From positions 1,011,583 through 1,021,763 of the forward strand of contig CP070627.1 of the NCBI GenBank assembly GCA_020355945.1: a stretch of 10,181 nt of DNA, read 5' to 3'. This stretch comes from Candidatus Aminicenantota bacterium (GTDB taxonomy: Bacteria; Acidobacteriota; Aminicenantia; UBA2199). Positions within the stretch are counted from its first letter, which is position 1. Each line of letters starts with the position of its first letter. The position numbers and the translations under genes are program-made. This document shows, in pieces, positions 9,101 through 10,181 of this stretch. The notes under the pieces are model-generated. The model had not been told where the DNA came from, searched no databases, and saw only the letters and a program-made list of their open reading frames with translations.

Positions 9101-10181
9101 TTGTTGGACCTCTCTTTATTTTTTAGCAAGGATACAGAAACCATGCTCTATAACCTGGTTGAACCGCCCCTGGGCTTGATGTACCTGTTGACCAACTTGA
9201 AACAGCAATTTGGGAGCAAAATCAATGGTAAGATCGCCAAATCGTGTATTGATTTTGACAATTACCAGGAATTAAAACAACTATTGGAAGAATTCCAGCC
9301 GGATGTCATTGGGCTTCGCACATTAACCTTTTACAAACACTTTTTTCATCGGACCGCGGCCATGATCCGGGACTGGGGGATAGATGTCCCGGTGATTGCT
9401 GGCGGCCCTTATGCCACCAGTGATTACGCCTCTCTTTTAAACGATCATCATATCGACCTGGTGGTACTGGGTGAAGGGGAACTCACCTTTTGCGAGATCA
9501 TAGCGAAAATCCTTGAAAATAACGGGAAATTGCCGGATGAAACCGTATTGCAGCAAATTGCCGGCATTGTTTATATCCCGCGAAAAAATGGTTCCATGAT
9601 TAGCAATACCCGGGCCCGGGAAATTATTATGCCGGATGCCCTTATGTCCATGCTGGCAAAAGAATCAACAGGAAATTTATCCAACACCAATCAACCCGGG
9701 GATACAGCTTATGTGATTTACACTTCCGGCACTACGGGTAAACCCAAAGGTGTCATGGTGGAGCACCGTAATATCACCGGTTTAATGACCACCGGCAAAG
9801 ACCTGTTGGATTACAACAGTGGTGATGTATGGACCATGTTTCATTCCTTTTGTTTTGATTTTTCCGTATGGGAGATGTACGGTGCGCTCCTATATGGCGG
9901 CAAACTGGTATTGATACCCCGGATGATAGCCCGTGACCCCCAGCAGTACCTTGAGATTTTAAAACAGGAACGAGTCACCATCCTCAACCAGACACCCACG
10001 GTATTTTACCAACTGGTACAAGAAGAAATGCAGGACCCTGGCAAAGACCTTCACTTGCGGTATATTATTTTTGGAGGGGAAGCCTTAAAACCCGGGAAAC
10101 TAAAACCCTGGAAGGAAAAATACCCGGAGACAGAACTAATCAATATGTACGGCATCACTGAAACCACGGTTCATGTCACTT
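1..10181 (+). CDS. Giant nonribosomal peptide synthetase with radical SAM inserts (partial at both ends)
   Basis: Frame +2 is open through the whole window, about 3,393 codons, with no stop and no frame break when read row by row. The product is a cytoplasmic multimodular NRPS, which builds a peptide from amino acids held as thioesters on carrier domains. Domain order is: split A (broken) - T - C - A - T - C - split A (cut by the window end). Both split A domains hold a radical SAM plus B12-like insert. Family motifs are clear throughout: HHxxxDG in both C domains, GGHS in both carriers, and SGSTG/SGTTG loops in the second and third A domains. There is no epimerisation, Cy or thioesterase domain here, so release happens elsewhere. 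Start and stop lie outside the window; the first in-frame Met (224) is inside an A domain and is not the start. The chain also carries many in-frame short repeats. Confidence 0.97.
134..430 (+). other. Module 1 A domain, N-terminal part (degenerate)
   Basis: The segment starts with a good A1 motif (LTYRQLNEESNQLA) and reaches the A2 region (LKAGGAYL). Where functional A domains read PIDP-YP-ER after A2, this one reads VLWPGLAGETV, so the conserved Asp and the Pro/Glu/Arg pattern are lost. It then continues to LLVLTGS, the usual strand before the A3 loop, where the radical SAM insert begins. The opening A0 part (FEEQ-RTPD) is not visible, because the preceding 130 bases are repeat-derived. In a working domain this lobe would help bind amino acid and ATP. 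The A2 decay fits the loss of the rest of this A domain downstream. The assignment to the A family is secure; loss of activity is inferred. Confidence 0.85.
431..1505 (+). other. Radical SAM domain inserted in module 1 A domain
   Basis: A radical SAM domain holds a [4Fe-4S] cluster and cleaves S-adenosylmethionine to start radical chemistry. The CX3CX2C cluster motif is intact in RGCPYQCLYCHK, with cysteine codons at 581, 593 and 602. Further marks of the B12-type (BchE-like) branch are FVFVDDIF (695-718), ALETASPRLQ (878 on) and MHGFPTET (1001-1024), the last matching the usual G-P-ET pattern. It is preceded by ISDFDHLPIPDR, which resembles the linker that joins an N-terminal B12 domain to the radical SAM core in stand-alone relatives. 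About 250 bases of helical, conserved linker (for example KYNSYLP) follow before the B12-like domain. The copy in module 3 is closely similar over its whole length. The substrate is unknown; methylation, epimerisation or C-C/C-S bond formation on a carrier-bound residue are all possible. Confidence 0.93.
1508..2005 (+). other. B12-binding-like Rossmann domain, module 1
   Basis: The segment opens with a hydrophobic strand (LRILLLDLSQFF), then EPPLGLMYLLTYL (from 1583), LLDEFQPQVIGIRTLT, IIAGGPYAT (from 1814) and EGELTF (1895-1912). This order of motifs is the signature of the cobalamin-binding domain of radical SAM proteins. I do not see the DxHxxG histidine motif that ligates cobalt in B12 enzymes, so B12 may bind base-off without a histidine ligand, or may not bind at all. 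The domain lies C-terminal to the radical SAM domain, whereas the common order is B12 first. It ends at GIAFIPGKE, which matches the GL-YR-G segment that in stand-alone proteins leads into the radical SAM core. The family call is firm; cofactor binding is inferred. Confidence 0.8.
2102..2440 (+). other. Module 1 A domain, C-terminal remnant (A3 lost, A5-A10 missing)
   Basis: After the insert the A-domain sequence resumes with RPGDLANILYRDRES. This matches the PGD-AYVIYTSGTTG lead-in found at the same place in module 3, but the Gly/Ser/Thr phosphate-binding loop is gone. A later stretch, FVFDGAVHQVFPALGQGGAL, looks like the A4 region (FD-SV-x-F-ALL-G). A few residues resembling the following helix (LELLEFYK) come next, and then the carrier domain begins almost at once. 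Motifs A5 to A10, including the YGPTE, YKTGD and catalytic-lysine regions, are missing: roughly 250 residues compared with module 2. Adenylation by this unit should be impossible. The frame stays open, so this is decay by deletion inside a live gene, not a pseudogene. Confidence 0.82.
2441..2690 (+). other. Carrier (T/PCP) domain, module 1
   Basis: A peptidyl carrier domain that holds the growing chain on a phosphopantetheine arm. It begins with ENEIEEKLALVWAEVLG, continues with DNFFEKGGHSLRAT, and ends around IFSTPDIQGLARRI. The serine that takes the arm is codon 2555 in GGHSL, intact. Length and motif order match the carrier in module 2. Its own A domain is broken, so it must be loaded by another A domain, or it receives the chain from upstream without adding a residue. 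It sits directly after the radical SAM plus B12-like unit, which makes it the likely platform for that enzyme's substrate. Confidence 0.93.
2714..4060 (+). other. Condensation (C) domain, module 2
   Basis: Forms the peptide bond between the chain on T1 and the residue on T2. Core motifs in order: ELSSVQKRLYVIQQM (C1), RHESLRTSF (C2), MHHIISDG (C3 active site, HHxxxDG at 3134-3154), KDYSLWL (C4), IVVGTPVAGRRH and IGMFVNTLALR (C5), NQEYQYEDLV (C6), then the SKFDLTLF region. The intact HHxxxDG argues for a regular condensation domain and against a heterocyclisation (Cy) domain, which would read DxxxxD. The N-terminal motifs look like the LCL type, accepting an L-configured upstream residue; that subtype is by eye only. 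A repeat-derived insert of about a dozen residues lies between IEYYLA and FVRPFDL. Confidence 0.95.
2967..3010 (+). repeat. CACAGAG direct repeat plus GLAPLS palindrome, copy a
   Basis: Two CACAGAG units (2968-2974 and 2977-2983) run into a palindrome with stem GATAAGGGGG (2986-2995), loop CTTG and stem CCCCCTTGTC (3000-3009), with one mismatch. It is read in frame as GIRGLAPLSK inside a C-domain loop. Two more copies of the palindrome exist (6405-6430 and 7636-7659), always in the same orientation and reading frame. There is no T-run after the stem and it lies mid-gene, so a terminator role is unlikely. Confidence 0.8.
4175..4209 (+). repeat. Heptamer tandem repeat AATTGTC x5
   Basis: Five units of AATTGTC (the second is AATTATC) run without gaps. 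Because seven is not a multiple of three, the repeat cycles through all frames and gives the 7-residue period N-C-Q-L-S-I-V. CAATTG within it is self-complementary. It sits between A0 (RTPDHMALVG) and A1 of the module 2 A domain, just before the twin-hairpin element. Repeats of this kind usually occur between genes. Confidence 0.85.
4220..4264 (+). repeat. Twin mini-hairpin element, copy 1, with G8 tract
   Basis: Two 4-bp stems with 3-base loops, GTCC-TGC-GGAC and CGCC-TGC-GGCG, are separated by AGGTTTTAAA and read in frame as ESCGQVLNACGE. A second copy at 6317-6352 keeps 31 of 36 bases by eye and the same reading frame. This copy ends in eight consecutive G (4257-4264), prone to slippage. 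It lies in the A0-A1 insert of module 2. Confidence 0.75.
5798..6035 (+). other. Carrier (T/PCP) domain, module 2
   Basis: A peptidyl carrier domain running from RNEIEEKLVEIWSEVLG through NDNFFQLGGHSLNATT to EIFRIPSVRELSEYI. The phosphopantetheine serine is codon 5900 in GGHSL. It carries the residue chosen by the module 2 A domain and passes the chain to the C domain that starts about 30 bases later. The A10 motif of the A domain ends some 50 bases before it, a normal spacing. Nothing unusual is seen in it. Confidence 0.95.
6317..6352 (+). repeat. Twin mini-hairpin element, copy 2
   Basis: GTCC-TTC-GGAC and CGCC-TCC-GGCG are read as ESFGQVFDASGE, the same frame and orientation as copy 1. 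Differences between the copies fall mainly in hairpin loops and the AT-rich spacer, so the stems are preserved. It opens the long insert in the module 3 C domain. Confidence 0.75.
6362..6385 (+). repeat. Nine-base tandem repeat CACGAATTA
   Basis: Two full units and a six-base partial unit, read as HELHELHE. It follows the twin-hairpin element and precedes a run of N-E-N-E-K codons and palindrome copy b, so three repeat types are stacked in one C-domain loop. Confidence 0.8.
6405..6430 (+). repeat. GLAPLS palindrome, copy b
   Basis: GGACAGGGGGG (6405-6415), loop CTTG, CCCCCTTGTCC (6420-6430): an 11-bp stem in RNA, counting one G-U pair. It is read as GTGGLAPLSG in the module 3 C domain, at the same protein position as copy a in the other C domain. 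Confidence 0.8.
7205..7228 (+). repeat. Hexamer tandem repeat (AACATC), D-I-N-I-N-I-N-I
   Basis: Four six-base units, GACATC, AACATC twice and AATATC, encode alternating Asp/Asn-Ile. They lie in the late part of the module 3 C domain, after LFDTALDVQDP and before the QDVPIQGLK segment, a loop that is short in the sister C domain. The length could vary between strains by whole codons without breaking the frame. Confidence 0.8.
7541..7960 (+). other. Module 3 A domain, N-terminal part (up to motif A2 and beyond)
   Basis: Begins with LLHQLFEEQVTRTPDYIAVSG and has A1 ITYKELNKKANQLAHLL and A2 [23 protein letters not shown], all in good condition, unlike module 1. It runs to AKFLLTTSGP and a short low-complexity bridge, then gives way to the radical SAM insert; the A3 loop follows only at 9719. 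The insertion point is therefore between A2 and A3. Methyltransferase domains are known to interrupt NRPS A domains, but a radical SAM insert is not a case I know to be characterised. A palindrome-derived insert lies between IAVSG and A1. Confidence 0.93.
7634..7660 (+). repeat. GLAPLS palindrome, copy c
   Basis: GACAAGGGG (7636-7644) pairs with CCCCTTGTC (7651-7659) around the loop ACTTGC; an A at 7645 breaks the innermost pair present in copies a and b. It is read as GTRGLAPLSK between A0 (DYIAVSG) and A1 (ITYKEL) of the module 3 A domain, the same frame as the other copies but in a different domain type. Confidence 0.8.
7967..7995 (+). repeat. Hexamer repeats CATAAA and AGGGGA, H-K-H-K-H-G-R-G-R-G
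   Basis: CATAAA CATAAA CAT is followed by GGC AGGGGA AGGGGA. The stretch codes a short basic bridge exactly at the junction between the N-terminal A lobe and the inserted radical SAM unit of module 3. Module 1 has no such bridge. It may be a flexible linker or a scar of repeat expansion. Confidence 0.65.
7997..9082 (+). other. Radical SAM domain inserted in module 3 A domain
   Basis: Second copy of the inserted radical SAM enzyme. The CX3CX2C motif reads RGCPYHCAYCHK, with cysteine codons at 8144, 8156 and 8165. FVFIDDVF (8258 on), ALETASPRLQ and MHGFPSET (8564-8587) follow in the same order as in module 1, and so does the conserved tail with KYNSYLP. Over the best-aligned part the two copies look about two-thirds identical by eye. 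The insert opens with ITDLDAQPLVDR, again like the B12-to-radical-SAM linker of stand-alone proteins. Here the host A domain is intact as far as it can be seen and has a threonine code, so a carrier-bound or adenylated threonine, or the neighbouring residue, is a plausible substrate. The reaction itself cannot be read from the sequence. Confidence 0.93.
9083..9592 (+). other. B12-binding-like Rossmann domain, module 3
   Basis: Same motif series as in module 1: ALKILLLDLSLFF, EPPLGLMYLLTNL (from 9161), LLEEFQPDVIGLRTLT, VIAGGPYAT (to 9418), LGEGELTF (to 9490), GIVYIPRKNG. The GGP-AT and GEGE-TF motifs are the closest to the consensus of cobalamin-binding domains in radical SAM proteins. No DxHxxG motif is visible. 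It follows the radical SAM domain instead of preceding it, as in module 1, so this order is a fixed property of the insert. About 100 bases of variable linker join it to the returning A domain. B12 binding is inferred only. Confidence 0.8.
9692..10181 (+). other. Module 3 A domain, middle part, threonine code (cut by window end)
   Basis: The A domain resumes with QPGDTAYVIYTSGTTGKPKG; A3 spans 9719-9751 with an intact phosphate loop. A4 reads FDFSVWEMY and A5 reads NMYGITETTVH. Pocket residues against PheA are D (9857), F (9860), W (9869), N (9986), I (10067), G (10073), M (10145), V (10169), H (10172). DFWNIGMVH is the known threonine code, an exact match, so L-threonine is a strong prediction. 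Motifs A6-A10 and the following carrier lie beyond the window. The fully consensus catalytic motifs suggest this interrupted domain still adenylates, in contrast to module 1. Confidence 0.93.

Noticed and set aside
829..9144. Many open frames of 60-116 codons on the minus strand and other plus frames
   Set aside because: All overlap the continuous NRPS frame, none shows family motifs, and several are mirror images of conserved domains (for example two minus-strand frames opposite the same radical SAM segment). They are shadows.
431..9592. Radical SAM inserts as transposons or separate genes fused by misassembly
   Set aside because: No terminal inverted repeats or target duplications are visible, the frame is continuous across all junctions, and the same junction type occurs twice at the same A-domain site.

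Overview
The whole window is the inside of one giant gene. Frame +2 (codons starting at base 2) is open on the plus strand from the first base to the last, about 3,393 codons with no stop. It encodes part of a modular nonribosomal peptide synthetase (NRPS). Start codon, promoter, stop and terminator all lie outside, and there is no intergenic DNA in the window. The other open frames on both strands are shadows of this coding sequence.

Layout: (1) bases 1-130, a repeat-rich in-frame insert; (2) bases 134-2690, module 1, a broken adenylation (A) domain wrapped around an intact radical SAM domain and a B12-binding-like domain, then a carrier (T) domain; (3) bases 2714-6035, module 2, a complete C-A-T module whose A domain carries a cysteine-like specificity code; (4) bases 6062 to the end, module 3, a C domain and an A domain with a threonine code, again split between core motifs A2 and A3 by a radical SAM plus B12-like insert. 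The window stops just after motif A5 of that A domain.

Working model: the peptide moves T1 - C - (Cys-like) T2 - C - (Thr) onward. Two of the three A domains carry a radical SAM enzyme in the same internal position, so radical chemistry on carrier-bound residues looks like a built-in step of assembly. Module 1 seems to have lost adenylation while keeping the radical SAM and the carrier. It may be a pure tailoring station, or it may be loaded in trans.

A second layer is a set of short repeats of a kind expected between genes: a GC-rich palindrome read as GLAPLS, twin mini-hairpins, and 6-, 7- and 9-bp tandem units. They sit in frame inside the synthetase, mostly at two recurrent protein sites: just before motif A1 of every A domain, and at one loop of each C domain. 

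Organism: a bacterium with large NRPS genes and many small dispersed repeats. The overall style reminds me of uncultured Acidobacteriota-related lineages such as Candidatus Aminicenantes, but this is an impression, not a demonstration.
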